Source: Terebella lapidaria
Lineage: Eukaryota; Annelida; Polychaeta; Terebellida; Terebellidae
Assembly: GCA_949152475.1 (NCBI GenBank)
Contig: OX424563.1
Location: 35,288,120-35,352,119, forward strand
Reading direction: 5' to 3'
DNA length: 64,000 bases
Shown here: piece by piece, positions 33,353 through 43,812 of the stretch
Layout: every line of letters starts with the position of its first letter
Numbering within the stretch: position 1 is the stretch's first letter
Made by a program: the position numbers and the translations under genes
Notes under the pieces: model-generated
Database searches by the model: none
What the model was told of the DNA's origin: nothing
What the model saw: only the letters and a program-made list of their open reading frames with translations

Positions 33353-33921
33353 AGGATGTTGAGCCAATTGTAGCTGTGGATGAAGCCAAGTACCTGACAC
33401 AACTGAAGCTGGTTTTACCGTTCTCCTTCCGGATTCCGCATTCTCCTTCCAAGGTACTGGACCACCTGTATCTAGGATCAGCTGAGGACGCCACAAACTT
33501 CAAGAAGCTTGAGCAGATCCAGATCACCCACATCATCAACTGTGCTGCGTCATACTGCAACACCGGACCGGGCTTCTACAGCTCCGCCTACAAATACCTG
33601 GAGTTTGACGCAGAAGACGAGTTGGATTATGACATTATGCAACATTTTAAGCAGACATATCACTTGATTGAAGACGCGAGGAAGTCCAAGGGCAAGGTGC
33701 TGATTCACTGCATGGCTGGCATCAACCGTAGCGGTGCACTGGCCGTGGCATACGTCATGGTTCACAAGAACATCGGTCCGATATCTGCAGCTGAAATTGT
33801 CCGTGAAAACCGTCCGACACTCCTGTCCAATGATGCATTCCAGAAAAGACTCATCAAGTTTGCCAGGCAGCGAGGCCTCCTACAGCTAGACGCTCACCGT
33901 GTCAAAGCTATTGACATTTGA
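33353..33921 (+). CDS. Dual-specificity protein phosphatase, 3' terminal exon
   Basis: The exon follows a GTTGCACAG acceptor and runs about 189 codons to TGA. It holds a complete atypical DUSP catalytic domain: LDHLYLGSAEDA at the domain start, THIINCA, a likely general acid aspartate in FDAEDELD, and the P-loop HCMAGINRSG with the nucleophilic Cys and the phosphate-binding Arg. The ENRPTLLSNDAFQKRL segment matches the RP...N..F..QL helix of DUSPs. It hydrolyses phosphate from Tyr and Ser/Thr; the substrate is unknown. No MAP-kinase docking domain or membrane segment is visible. The exon starts inside a codon, so upstream exons exist; none is recognised in the preceding repeats. No stop or frameshift interrupts it. 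This is the only ordinary host gene I can support. Confidence 0.9.
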
Positions 33922-34200
33922 TAAACTCTTCTTTGTTGTGTAGTAGAGCCCTGCGTGGGGCACATACTGTATGCTGATGTCATGTGGCGTGTGATCCTGA
34001 GAAATATTGATGATACAACATGTCAGTTTTAGTCCTAATTGATAACTAATGTATGTCGGCGCTGTTTCATTTATATGATTTACAGAGTAGTTGTCTAAAG
34101 TGGGGTGAATATATATATATATTTCATTCAAGTGATTCGGTACGAATGAGCCTTTTTATGTACATTTATATTTGCATTTGTATGATCTTCATCTGTGTTG

Positions 34201-34206
34201 ATTAAA
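34201..34206 (+). terminator. Possible polyadenylation signal of the phosphatase gene
   Basis: ATTAAA lies 280 bases after the stop codon, with a TGTTTTATTTTG stretch downstream. The common variant signal fits a 3' end here. No AATAAA lies between it and the stop codon. Confidence 0.35.
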
Positions 34207-34499
34207 ACACAGCAATGTTTTATTTTGCATTATGTCAGTGTGCTGCATAGTTTTGGAGCAGGATTCGAGGTCCGTGAGGACAAAATCAATGTTAATTTAT
34301 GGACTTTGTTTCCATATGGTAGAGCGATACATGTATGTCGCTCTAGAACGAAACAGGTGTCTTGCTTTATCAATACCGGTATATCAGAATCGGTGTGTTG
34401 AAGAATGAAACGGGTGTTATTTTTTCGCTGAGTCAGCATTTTTTACATATGACATTGTCTAAGGAGTATTAGGCGTAACATTGCCCTAGATCATGATTT

Positions 34500-35215
34500 T
34501 TAGATTACCGAACCTATGGTCGGCTAAGCAATGGCATGGCATGACTTCGAACTTGATCTTGATTCTATTTACAAGGTCAGAGCACAAAATGGCTAATATC
34601 TCGCTTATTATCGACTTTATAGCTGAGAAATCAATCGTGAATATATAGGAAATGATATACTAGTAAATGTATTCTGAATATTGTCATGACTTTGAATTTT
34701 GACCTTATTTTCAAGGTCACAGGACAAAATGGCCAAAATCTCACTTAATGTTCATTGTTCAGCTTAGGATGCAATTGTGCACATATAGGAAATGATATAC
34801 TATAAAACCAGAAATATTAAATTAACGTTAAATTTAGCGCTTTTGGTTGTGCTGGCATATTGGCGACCGCTTAATTTATCGTTTTTATCTTGCCATCATA
34901 TGTTGTGTTTAACAAATTAATATATTAGTGTCTATTAATATTAGCGTTTTAAGCTAAAAGAAGGGAAAAAAAGGTAAATAAACAGACACTAATAATTTGT
35001 GGGTTTAGAGTATGCTGAATATTCTCATGACCTTGAACTTTACCTTTGATTCTATTTACAAGGTCAGAGCACAAAATGGCTAATTACTCGCTTATTATCG
35101 ACTTTACATCTTATTAATCAATTGTGAACATATAGGAAGTTGTGTATGCTGAATATTGTCATGACCTTGATATTGACGTATAATCACAGGACAAAATGAC
35201 TAATTATATCACAGG
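34500..35215. repeat. Decayed inverted copies of AGGTCA-type units
   Basis: Complement-strand copies of the ~134-bp unit are seen near 34555-34690, 34725-34800 and 35035-35150 (AAAATGGCTAATATCTCGCTTATTATCGAC). They start after a worn hairpin end at about 34505-34530. Between them a ~190-bp insertion (34803-35005) has TATTAGTGTCT and AGACACTAATA as internal complements. Confidence 0.6.
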
Positions 35216-35218
35216 ACA

Positions 35219-35900
35219 AAATTTGACCTTGATCTGAATTTCTTGGTGGAGTCAGCATTTTTCATTTCCATCGATGTCTCTGAAATGGTGCATTGTAGAG
35301 CAAAACAGATGTTATTTTTGGACACATGGCCCTAAACAATAATATCTGAGCGGTACTGGGGATGAATTTTGACCTTGACCTGATTTTTTTTTTGCTGAGT
35401 CTTCATTTTTTATTTTCAACGATAGCTTGGAACGATACATCGTAGAGCAACATGGATGTTACTTTTCTACTCGTGGCCCTAGACAAATATCTAAGGGATA
35501 TTATGGATGAACTTTGACTTGACCTGAAATTTTTCTGCTGAGTCGACGTTTTTCATTTCCGTTGATATCTCGGAAACTGCGCGACATAGAGCAAAACAGA
35601 TGTTATTCTCGGCTGGACAAACATGTCTAAGCGGTACTAGGGATGAACTTTCACCTTGATCTGAAATTTTTGTGCGAGTCAGCATTTTTCATTTTAGTCA
35701 ATATCTCGGAAACGGTACACCGTAGAGCGAAACGGACATTACTGTCAGACTCGTGGCCCTAGACAAACATGTCTAAAGGGTATTAGGTATGAACTTTGAC
35801 CTTGATCTGCAATTTTTTTAGCTGGGTCGACTTTTTTTTTTCATCGATATCTCAGAAACAGTGCTTAGTAGAGGGTCAGATTCTGGCTCGTCGCCCTAGA
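35219..35900. repeat. Diverged tandem repeat, ~145-bp period, 4-5 copies
   Basis: TGACCTTGATCTGAA-like starts recur near 35223, 35371, 35516, 35648 and 35797. Each is followed by GAGTC.RC.TTTTTCATT, GATATCTCGGAAAC, GTAGAGC.AAAC and GTGGCCCTAGACAAA blocks. The copies are clearly diverged, so the array is old. Confidence 0.7.
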
Positions 35901-36159
35901 CATATACATATGTCTTAGGATTATCAAGTCCTTCACTCACATGTAATTGCACAAATGTCTTATAGAACATGACGAAGGATCCAATAAGACATTTGTGGAG
36001 GAGACCTATAATCATGATAATATAGGTCTTCTATAACATGTATAAAAAATTAAATTTTTATAGGTCTCCTATAAAAATTGTCGTCATGTTTTTCCCGAGT
36101 GAGCTTTTTGTTTTGTTCATGCTTCACCATGAAATGCTTCCAAGGCCTTTAGGCCTTGA

Positions 36160-36600
36160 CATTTAGTTTTTCTCAAAATGGCAGCAGTTTGGAACATTGG
36201 AAGCCATTTTCTCCAAAATCGTATGATCAGTTTTGAGATTTTTGTTCTAAAAGATTCCTCTCATGTACCAAATTTTTTTTGGCCCAAATCGCATTAGTAT
36301 CCATCCTTTTGGGCCATATCTAGGGGAAAAATATGTTTTCACCCTTTGAAAAAAATTTTGGACTTCATATATGGTGACTTGTAGGAAGTGATATAAGGAA
36401 GTCATATATGGTGATTTGTGTGGTGACCTTGAATATGACCTTCGATAGGTCAAAACAGACATTTTTTGGTAAAAAATGCCCACATTTGCCTCTATGGATA
36501 AAATGCTTGTAGATAGAGCTTTAGTTTGCATTATGAGCATATGGGATCAACTAATTGACCTTGAGTGCTAAATGTCAGGAGTGAAATGTGTAAATTGACC
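36160..36600. repeat. Fragment of hairpin-family body, inverted
   Basis: GCCATTTTCTCCAAAATCGT and TTGAGATTTTTGTTC, followed by GTGACCTTGAATATGACCTTCG and the AAAATGCCCACATTTGCCTC segment, match the block at 31900-32480. The fragment is truncated. Confidence 0.6.
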
Positions 36601-36659
36601 TCTGAGGCTTACACACTTGCACATACAGGTTAGGATTGTGGAGCAGCTTATAAGAAGTC

Positions 36660-36785
36660 ATATATATACTGTAAATCATGAATATTTGGTGTGACGCAAA
36701 TTTTGCGGTTTTGTTATCAAAACTATTTCGCGTTATGAATATTTCGCGATTGCTGGACCACAAGAAATTTTCACCGTAAAGTAGG
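36660..36785. repeat. ACTGTAAA/TTCGCG repeat fragment
   Basis: TATACTGTAAATCATGAATA followed by GACGCAAATTTTGCGG and two TTTCGCG motifs resembles a small dispersed element common in marine invertebrate genomes. The opposite end TTTCACCGTAAAGTAGGGC supports a short inverted end (CTGTAAA/CCGTAAA is only partial). Confidence 0.4.
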
Positions 36786-37483
36786 GCTTATATAAGCAGT
36801 GTCACGCCCTAAGATTCCACATCTGTGACAATTACAGGCTGCGAAGCGGCTAGTTGTCTGACTCTAATTCACACTTCCTCAGATAATCAACCACACAATT
36901 TGTGTAGTTATTAATGGTCAGCGATTTACACCTTTCTTGTAGAATCTAATTAACGTATCTCATTGTTTTATCTCATTAGGTATTTGAGAAAACATGATCG
37001 CACTTGCAAACACATAGCATTGTCTTTTGAGTCATACTGTGTAATATGTAAATCCCAAGGTCATATGTCACTCATAATGCTTAAAACTATAATTGACCGG
37101 TAACCTATCTTAGCTCTTGTTTGTTGTTGAATCAGCTTGTTGTTGATCATACTTCACAACGAAATGCATCCAAGTCATCTTTAGGCCTTGACATCTAGTT
37201 TTAAACATATGAACTACACATCCATGAGCGATCCATCCATCCATCAACTATAATTGTATAATCCAGCATGATAATGTATGAGCCCACACATATACATGTG
37301 AAAATCTCATGTATTCATTTCATAATTGATGAGCATAACAAATACACAAGTACACTTGCTTTCATTGGTGAAATATTCTGCATTATTATGTGTATCTTTT
37401 GTGTACTTGGATATGTTTGCATACTTGCGTGCACATTTTACTAAATATATGTTATACTATAGTTTATTTTATACATCACCAAT

Positions 37484-37652
37484 CTAAACTACTACATGCT
37501 CCTTTTCGATCCTTTGGATCGTTCTGGATAGAAATTCGCGTACTGAAAGCAAGGCACGATCGTCTGCCTGCATGACTCGAGCGCTCCTTTTGCCGCCAAA
37601 ACCGCCGCGCATATGCGCGCGCAGCTGCGCAGAAGCTTCACTTTTCTGTCCA
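37484..37652 (+). repeat. DIRS left inverted terminal repeat
   Basis: These 169 bp start CTAAACTACTACATGC and end CTTTTCTGTCCA. They are the complement of 43632-43812 except for a 12-bp GCGCATATGCGC-type unit present twice on the right and once here. Confidence 0.95.
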
Positions 37653-38062
37653 CCGCCATTTTTGCTTGGCAGCTTTGGATTTTGGTTCCCGGTGAATTCG
37701 TAGAATTTAGTCTGCAAACTAGACTTTTGCGATATATTCTTACGGAATTTCACCTGCCACGTTCATAGACATCGTTTTGTGTCTATTTGGATAAGTATCG
37801 GTCGATAGTTTGTTACTTGCTAGATCGTCAGCGATTTGTATAGCCAGTTCACCCTATTATCGTCCATCCGTCGTACTTGATAGTGTACTTGTTGTTTACA
37901 TCTATCAATAGTTCTACGTTAATTTTCTACTGTATATATTGTGTAACGTATACTGTAGTTTATATATTCGTAGTCCTCTTAGGGTTCTTTTTTCAGCGCG
38001 GTCTCAGGTTTGCATATTTTGCCCGCCCTGTTACTGTGTGTGGTTAGTTCCCTTGTGTGATC

Positions 38063-40162
38063 ATGACTTCACAATCCTCCCTTGGTACCGGTGCCATGGA
38101 CGAACGTCCATGCCCGAAGTGTCTGGTCAATACCCTCCGAGGAGGGGAGAAACACAGTGTGTGTTTCGACTGTTTAGACCATGGCCCGGTATCTATGGAG
38201 GATTTGAGGTGTGATCTGTGTCGTTTCTGGCGTCCCTCTTCCTTCGTGCAGGCGACTGCAAAGTATTCCGAAGCCTCGTTGGCTCGTAGGGATGCTTTGA
38301 GGCTTGCGGAAGCTTCGGCTCCGCAAGTCCGCCAGTCGCCCATGGAGGTGGAGACTCCGCCTGTGACGGCACAGATTGCGTCCGGTGTTAGCCAGCCCCT
38401 GGGGCTAACACAGGACATGGTCAACGCGGCTGTGCAATCTTTCTTTGCACAGTCGTTATCGTCCCTTCAGGGTCCCCTCCTGCCGGGTCTCTCTTCCCTG
38501 CTTGGACAGGGAGTCCCGGCCGGTTCTTCGGCTGCCCCTTCGTCGCAGGGAGAGCTTGCTCCCCCTGCTGGCAAGAAGTCGAAATCTTCTAAGAAGAAGG
38601 TTTCAGTTCTTGCCAAGGCGAAAGCAGCCAAGGAACCGCACTCCACCTTCGTCGTCCCTCAGTCGGGGCCGATCGAGGTGGAGGGGTCCGTAGTCTCTTC
38701 CCCGGGGCCTTCCAAGAAGAGGAAGCGTGCTTCCTCTAAGCGCCGTGGTGCTGAGACCACATCGATTTTCGATGTGGCTCAGGCTTCGTCCGACCTCTCG
38801 GTGGGCGACGATCAGGCTTCGGGCTTCGATCGGCGGGGCAGCTTGGATGGCTCATTCGGGTCCTCGGTCTCGAGGTTCGAGGGGGGAGAGTTCCCCTTGT
38901 TTGGGGGTGAGGCTCTCGATCGTTCGTGCGATCGGGAGTCTTCACTTGGCGGTCGTGCTCCTGGTCCTCGATCAGGGCACGATCGGGCGGGTGGTGCTGG
39001 GGTCGTTCCTCAGGGCCACTCAAGTCCTGTGTACGCGGATGTAAGTCGCCGGACGGGCGCGATCGCTGAGCAGGCATTCCCTCGCCCGTCCTTTGATGTA
39101 CCCTTGGGGTCATCGAGGTCTTCGATCGGACCTGTGAGGTCCAACGATCGGGGGGGTCGAGTGGAAGCTGATCAGGAGTCGTCCTCCTCGGAGGATGAGA
39201 CTTCCGATCAGGCCGGGGGTTCTAACTTCCGGTGGGCTTTGGAGTCGGTCGCAAGGCGAATGGACTTGCCGATCGATGCTCCAGGGCCCTCACGGGGAAC
39301 CGGTAGGTTCGCGTCGGCGCCAGTTCGTCGGCCGATCCGGCTCCCTGTGGCTCCCGCGTTGGTCAAGTCCTTCGACAAGATCAACAAGGGAGTTATGGCT
39401 AAGAAGGATGTGGCTCGTACGGAGTCGACATTCCCGACCAGCCGTGTTCGACCTGAGTCGATCGACACCTATCGGACTGTAGAGTCCGAGGGTGGACATC
39501 AGACTTCCGTCCCGGTCGAAGACCCTAACCTTCACCTGCTTTCCCGGAAGCAGGGTACGGTCTGGTCAGCTTATGTGAAAAAGGCTCGCCTTTCTCACTG
39601 GCAGACGCTGTCTCATCAATTGATGGGGCAGCTCTCGTTGACAGATCACCTGACCACTTTGGTTCAGGAGTTTGTGGACGAGGCGGATCTGGAGGAGGGG
39701 AGTCGCGCCAACATTCATGCAGCACTCGGCGTCTTGGCCGGAGTGGTCCATGCTGCTGAGCGTGACAGTGCGCACCTGGGCGCACAATTGGATCTCACCA
39801 TGCGTGATGCCGATCTCCGTCTGCTTGACGTGTCCGCTACGGACGTCGCTGAGCTACGGGGGAGGCCGCTGTTCTCAGGCTATACCTACGCCAACCTCTC
39901 TCGATCGGATATTTCCGTCATGCGGGAACATCTCCGGGATGAGGCTATGGCCAAGGCTTTGCTTGGGAAGTCGGCGGGGTCTGGGACAGGCAAGAAGACC
40001 AAGGGTCAGAAGCCTGCCCAACCTCAGGCACCACATGCACCCGCTTCTACGCAGCCGCCCTTTCGTGGGGCGCAGCCTCCCCCTCCCCAGGGGGATGGCA
40101 AGCGCGGAGGCAAAGGGGGTGGACGCTTCAAGGGCAAAGGGAAAGCTTCTGGTAAGAAGTGA
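38063..40162 (+). CDS. DIRS ORF1, gag-like protein
   Basis: A 699-residue frame from the ATG at 38063 (MTSQSSLGTG). Near the N-terminus it has a Cys/His cluster (CPKCL, CFDCLDHG, CDLCRFW) of the kind found at the start of DIRS ORF1 proteins, probably metal-binding. The middle is Ser/Gly/Arg-rich and low-complexity with basic patches (KKSKSSKKK, KKRKRASSKRR). Around residues 470-610 a more ordered helical segment (TVWSAYVKKARLSHWQ...) precedes a Lys/Gly-rich tail (GKRGGKGGGRFKGKGK) suited to nucleic-acid binding. It is presumed to package the RNA. It overlaps ORF2 by 68 bp. Confidence 0.8.
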   Translation: MTSQSSLGTGAMDERPCPKCLVNTLRGGEKHSVCFDCLDHGPVSMEDLRCDLCRFWRPSSFVQATAKYSEASLARRDALRLAEASAPQVRQSPMEVETPPVTAQIASGVSQPLGLTQDMVNAAVQSFFAQSLSSLQGPLLPGLSSLLGQGVPAGSSAAPSSQGELAPPAGKKSKSSKKKVSVLAKAKAAKEPHSTFVVPQSGPIEVEGSVVSSPGPSKKRKRASSKRRGAETTSIFDVAQASSDLSVGDDQASGFDRRGSLDGSFGSSVSRFEGGEFPLFGGEALDRSCDRESSLGGRAPGPRSGHDRAGGAGVVPQGHSSPVYADVSRRTGAIAEQAFPRPSFDVPLGSSRSSIGPVRSNDRGGRVEADQESSSSEDETSDQAGGSNFRWALESVARRMDLPIDAPGPSRGTGRFASAPVRRPIRLPVAPALVKSFDKINKGVMAKKDVARTESTFPTSRVRPESIDTYRTVESEGGHQTSVPVEDPNLHLLSRKQGTVWSAYVKKARLSHWQTLSHQLMGQLSLTDHLTTLVQEFVDEADLEEGSRANIHAALGVLAGVVHAAERDSAHLGAQLDLTMRDADLRLLDVSATDVAELRGRPLFSGYTYANLSRSDISVMREHLRDEAMAKALLGKSAGSGTGKKTKGQKPAQPQAPHAPASTQPPFRGAQPPPPQGDGKRGGKGGGRFKGKGKASGKK

Positions 40163-42269
40163 CTCGTTGCGGGAAAGCGTAGGCTCTGTGGAAGGTTCAG
40201 TTCTATCGGAATTCGATCTTCCACAACCTGGTCCAGTCGGGGGACGCCTGGCTCAGTTCGTCCAGAACTGGAGCGATCTGGCGTCGTCAGACAATTCAGT
40301 CGTGGCATGGGTGAAGTTCGGTCTCACCTTCAGATGGGAGGCTGGAAAACCACCGATCAGACCCAAAGCGTGGTTCTTCCCTGTGCCCGGCGATCGGGAA
40401 AAGTTTCAGCTTCTGCAGCACGAGGTGCAGCAGTTGCTAGAGAAACGTGCGATCGAGGTGGTCAAGGACGAGAGAGGATTCTATTCTCTCATCTTCCTGG
40501 TGCCGAAAAAGACAGGCGGGTGGCGTCCCGTTTTCGATCTGTCAAACCTCAACAAATTCCTGATCATACCCAGGTTCAAGATGGAGTCGGCGCTTTCCGT
40601 CCAGAAAGCTCTGTCCAAGGGGAAGTGGGCAGTCAGTATCGACGTCAAGGACGCGTACTTACATGTGCCAATACACCCAGCCGATCGGCGATACCTCAAG
40701 TTCGCCTTCGAAGGTTCGGTGTATCAGTTCAGGGTACTTCCTTTTGGAGTAGCCACCGCCCCTTACGTGTTCACCCGTATCGTAAGGACGATGGCAGCCA
40801 GGTTTCGATCGGTTGGAATTCAATTCCACCATTATATCGACGATTGGTTAATCATAGCCGACTCCCCGTCTCAGGCTATAGAGCAATCCGGGTTCGTCCT
40901 CAGGTTGGCGACCAGCCTCGGCTGGATCCCCAATTGGGCGAAGTCTCATCTGTCCCCGACACAGAGGTTCGAGTATGTCGGGGTAGATTACGATCTAGAG
41001 CGAGGAGTAGCTCTTCCTCCGCGGAAGAGAGTTCTCAAGGCGATTGCGGCGATGGAGGTCGCGCTGACGCAGTCGTCGATCACAGCTCGACAGTTTCTGT
41101 CCATCATCGGTCTGTTGGCGTCGATGGAGAAACAGGTGCCGTTCGGCAGGTGCTTCCTCAGACCCATTCAATGGTGTCTAGCGTTGCAATGGCGGATCCT
41201 CACCGATCGACTAGACCAAGTCGTATCGGTGGACGATCGTGCTCGGGAAGCAATGCATTGGTGGCGGGACCATCGGAATCTTTTCCGAGGGATGCCACTC
41301 GCGGAGTATCTGCCCGATCGGACCTTCTTCACCGATGCGTCAGAATTGGCTTGGGGAGCTCATATGGACGAGCACGAACTCTCTGCTGTGTGGAACACGA
41401 GTGAGAGGGCGTTGCACATCAATGTCCTAGAGCTGCGAGCGGTGAGACGTGCGTTCGAGATCTGGGGGCCTCAGAGTCCCCCAGGGACGAAGTGGTTGGT
41501 CTTCACAGACAACAGCACAGTAGTGGCGCACATAAACAAACAAGGTGGAACTCGGTCGAGTCAGCTTTGTTTGGAGGCCGAGTGTCTGATCAGGTTTGCC
41601 TTCAAGTACCGTCTGTTTATCAGGGCGAGGCACCTGCCGGGTCACAGGAATGTCCTAGCGGACGCTCTGTCGAGACCGGACAAGATCATAGGCACGGAGT
41701 GGAGTCTACATCCGGGGGTGTTTCGGCGCGTTTGTCAGGCGTTCGGGACACCGAACATAGACCTGTTCGCAACCTCTCGGAATCACAAGCTCCCGGTCTA
41801 CTTCTCACCTCTGCCAGAGAGCGAGGCACTGGCTGTGGACGCGATGTCTCAGTCGTGGGACGGGATGTTCGGGTATGCGTACCCGCCAACTCGGTTCCTA
41901 ACAGAAGTGCTGCACAAGGTAGCCAGGTCTCAGTGCGAGATTCTGTTGGTGGCGCCATGCTGGCCGATGCAGGCGTGGTTCCCCCTGCTACTGTCCCTCC
42001 TGATCGATGTACCACGGGTTCTCCCGATCGAGGACAGGTTGCTGAAGCAACCGGGGCGGGATATATTTCACGATTCCGTCCACGTGCTCAAATTACACGT
42101 CTGGAGGCTATCGAGCGATCCTTCCAGGAGGCAGGGTTTTCTCAGCAGGTGTCCGTACATCTCGCGAGAAAGAATAGGAGATCCTCCTCTAAAACGTATG
42201 AGGCTAAATGGAGAGTATTCGTACGTTGGTGTAACGGAAGGCGCATTGATCCGCTCTCTGCCCCTCTGA
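40095..42269 (+). CDS. DIRS ORF2, reverse transcriptase-RNase H
   Basis: The ATG at 40095 (MASAEAKG) lies inside the end of ORF1; the frame is open upstream to 39672 but only as an ORF1 shadow. The RT domain shows AIEVVKDERGFYS and LVPKKTGGWRPVFDLSNLN, then VSIDVKDAYLHVPI with the first catalytic Asp, LPFGVATAPYVFT and the YIDD box (about 40833-40844). RNase H follows with FFTDASELAWGA, WLVFTDNST and LADALSR. After it comes the conserved DIRS tail IDLFATSRNHKLPVYFSPLP ... APCWPMQAWFP, the region described as Dam-methyltransferase-like in DIRS elements; methylation activity is not evident from what I see. The end overlaps ORF3. Confidence 0.9.
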   Translation: MASAEAKGVDASRAKGKLLVRSDSLRESVGSVEGSVLSEFDLPQPGPVGGRLAQFVQNWSDLASSDNSVVAWVKFGLTFRWEAGKPPIRPKAWFFPVPGDREKFQLLQHEVQQLLEKRAIEVVKDERGFYSLIFLVPKKTGGWRPVFDLSNLNKFLIIPRFKMESALSVQKALSKGKWAVSIDVKDAYLHVPIHPADRRYLKFAFEGSVYQFRVLPFGVATAPYVFTRIVRTMAARFRSVGIQFHHYIDDWLIIADSPSQAIEQSGFVLRLATSLGWIPNWAKSHLSPTQRFEYVGVDYDLERGVALPPRKRVLKAIAAMEVALTQSSITARQFLSIIGLLASMEKQVPFGRCFLRPIQWCLALQWRILTDRLDQVVSVDDRAREAMHWWRDHRNLFRGMPLAEYLPDRTFFTDASELAWGAHMDEHELSAVWNTSERALHINVLELRAVRRAFEIWGPQSPPGTKWLVFTDNSTVVAHINKQGGTRSSQLCLEAECLIRFAFKYRLFIRARHLPGHRNVLADALSRPDKIIGTEWSLHPGVFRRVCQAFGTPNIDLFATSRNHKLPVYFSPLPESEALAVDAMSQSWDGMFGYAYPPTRFLTEVLHKVARSQCEILLVAPCWPMQAWFPLLLSLLIDVPRVLPIEDRLLKQPGRDIFHDSVHVLKLHVWRLSSDPSRRQGFLSRCPYISRERIGDPPLKRMRLNGEYSYVGVTEGALIRSLPL

Positions 42270-43168
42270 ATGCAGTGCTAGACTTTCTCTGCTATCTCTT
42301 TGATAGGCTTAATTTGAAGCCTACTACGATCGAGGGATACAGGTCCATGCTGGGCCCTGTATTCCGTGCTAGGGGGATCGATTTAACTAATAATCGTATC
42401 CTTGCTGATCTCTTGGCGTCCTTTAGGACGCAAAGGCCACGTGGAGTTCCTACTCTACCGGATTGGGACATGGCTTTTGTGCTATATTGTCTTACTAAAG
42501 CACCTTGGGAGCCTCTCAAGGAAGTTTCCTTGCAGAGGTTAACTCTTAAGACTTTCCTGCTAGTTATGCTAGCAAGTGGTCGAAGACGCTCAGATGTCGC
42601 GGCGATCGACGTATCGCGAGTCGCATTTGGCGCGGATGGGTCCGTTTCCTTATACCCAGTACGTGATTTTATGCCTAAAACACGTGCTGCAGTTGAGGGC
42701 GGGAAAGCGTTCTCCCCTATCGTAATTCCGTCACTGGGCGGTTACGTAGGACGGAATGAGCCGGACGCTCTATTGTGTCCGGTTAGAGCGCTGAAAATCT
42801 ACATCGATCGTACCAGATCGATCAGGAAAGATCGCAAGCGATTATTTATTTCCTATCAGCCTAACAGGGCTACGGATATCTCCACAGCTACACTATCCCG
42901 ATGGGTGAAGGTTGTAGTGAGGACTGTCTATGCGGAATCAGGTGCTGACGATCGAGTCACTTACAAAATATCGTCCCACCAAATCCGACACATCTCGATG
43001 TCTTTGGCGGCCAGGTCGAATATTCCGTTGGAATATATCGTGAGGGCTGGAATGTGGACTAATTCTACGACATTCATCGGGTTCTATCTGTCCAATGCTG
43101 CCGAACTTCAGGACCAGTCGTCCAGATTTAGACTGGGTCCGCTGGTCGTAGCGCAAGCTGTTGTTTGA
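41957..43168 (+). CDS. DIRS ORF3, tyrosine recombinase
   Basis: The first in-frame ATG is at 41957; the frame is open from 41492. The N-terminal core-binding-like part (SSKTYEAKWRVFVRWC ... LDFLCYLF) is followed by the catalytic domain: an Arg in MLASGRRRSDVAAID, the H-x-x-R box in SSHQIRH, a Trp in AGMWTNSTTF and the nucleophile Tyr in FIGFYLS. All tetrad residues of the tyrosine recombinase family are present. It would integrate the circular DNA intermediate. It overlaps ORF2 by about 310 bp in another frame. Confidence 0.9.
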   Translation: MLADAGVVPPATVPPDRCTTGSPDRGQVAEATGAGYISRFRPRAQITRLEAIERSFQEAGFSQQVSVHLARKNRRSSSKTYEAKWRVFVRWCNGRRIDPLSAPLNAVLDFLCYLFDRLNLKPTTIEGYRSMLGPVFRARGIDLTNNRILADLLASFRTQRPRGVPTLPDWDMAFVLYCLTKAPWEPLKEVSLQRLTLKTFLLVMLASGRRRSDVAAIDVSRVAFGADGSVSLYPVRDFMPKTRAAVEGGKAFSPIVIPSLGGYVGRNEPDALLCPVRALKIYIDRTRSIRKDRKRLFISYQPNRATDISTATLSRWVKVVVRTVYAESGADDRVTYKISSHQIRHISMSLAARSNIPLEYIVRAGMWTNSTTFIGFYLSNAAELQDQSSRFRLGPLVVAQAVV

Positions 43169-43466
43169 ACCAGCTGGACAGAAAAGTCTTGGTTTTAATG
43201 TGCACGTGTATATAAGCAACACTTTGTGTTTGTGTTTGAGTTTCTTTTTGTTACGGTCTCAAGTAGAGTTCCGTTTTCCACCGATGGGTGAAGAAGAAAT
43301 TCGTGCATGTCGGAGGCAAGCGATCGCACCGCTAGGTGAGTATCTTTATTATATTACTAAAGATATATCGAAAATGTAGCATTTTAGCGATTCGCTTGAA
43401 ATCAAGACTATCGTCTGTTTTCATGACTCTCTAGCACTACTGCTCCACCGCCTATCCTTTGATTCT

Positions 43467-43569
43467 AAGGAGCATGTAGTAGTTTAGATTGGTGATGTAT
43501 AAAATAAACTTCCCAAATTTTAATTGTAAATTTGCCGTTTATTGTTATTACTCACCTCTAAACTACTAC
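43467..43569 (+). repeat. DIRS internal complementary region
   Basis: 43467-43510 is the exact complement of 37461-37504 (left outer end plus start of the ITR). 43510-43569 is the exact complement of 43801-43860 (right outer end). The two parts meet at AAACTTCCC, whose complement GGGAAGTTT is the predicted junction of the element ends with a shared AAG overlap. Confidence 0.95.
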
Positions 43570-43631
43570 AGTAAAGGCCCTCCCATCCATCCCCGCCAGT
43601 TGTGTGCTAGGGGCTTCCTTTTGTCGTTTTT

Positions 43632-43812
43632 TGGACAGAAAAGTGAAGCTTCTGCGCAGCTGCGCGCGCATATGCGCGCGCATATGCGCGGCGGTTTTGG
43701 CGGCAAAAGGAGCGCTCGAGTCATGCAGGCAGACGATCGTGCCTTGCTTTCAGTACGCGAATTTCTATCCAGAACGATCCAAAGGATCGAAAAGGAGCAT
43801 GTAGTAGTTTAG
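43632..43812 (+). repeat. DIRS right inverted terminal repeat
   Basis: These 181 bp are the complement of 37484-37652 with one extra 12-bp GCGCATATGCGC-type unit. Open frames across this repeat on both strands (both containing ADDRALLSVREFLSR) are the same sequence read from the two ends, and are not genes. Confidence 0.95.

Noticed and set aside
37484..37753. Minus-strand 89-codon frame at the DIRS left end as a gene
   Set aside because: The same peptide segment is read from the right inverted repeat (43489-43812); it is terminal-repeat sequence.
38736..39113. Antisense frames inside DIRS ORF1 and ORF2
   Set aside because: They are shadows of the GC-rich sense frames and contain no motif.
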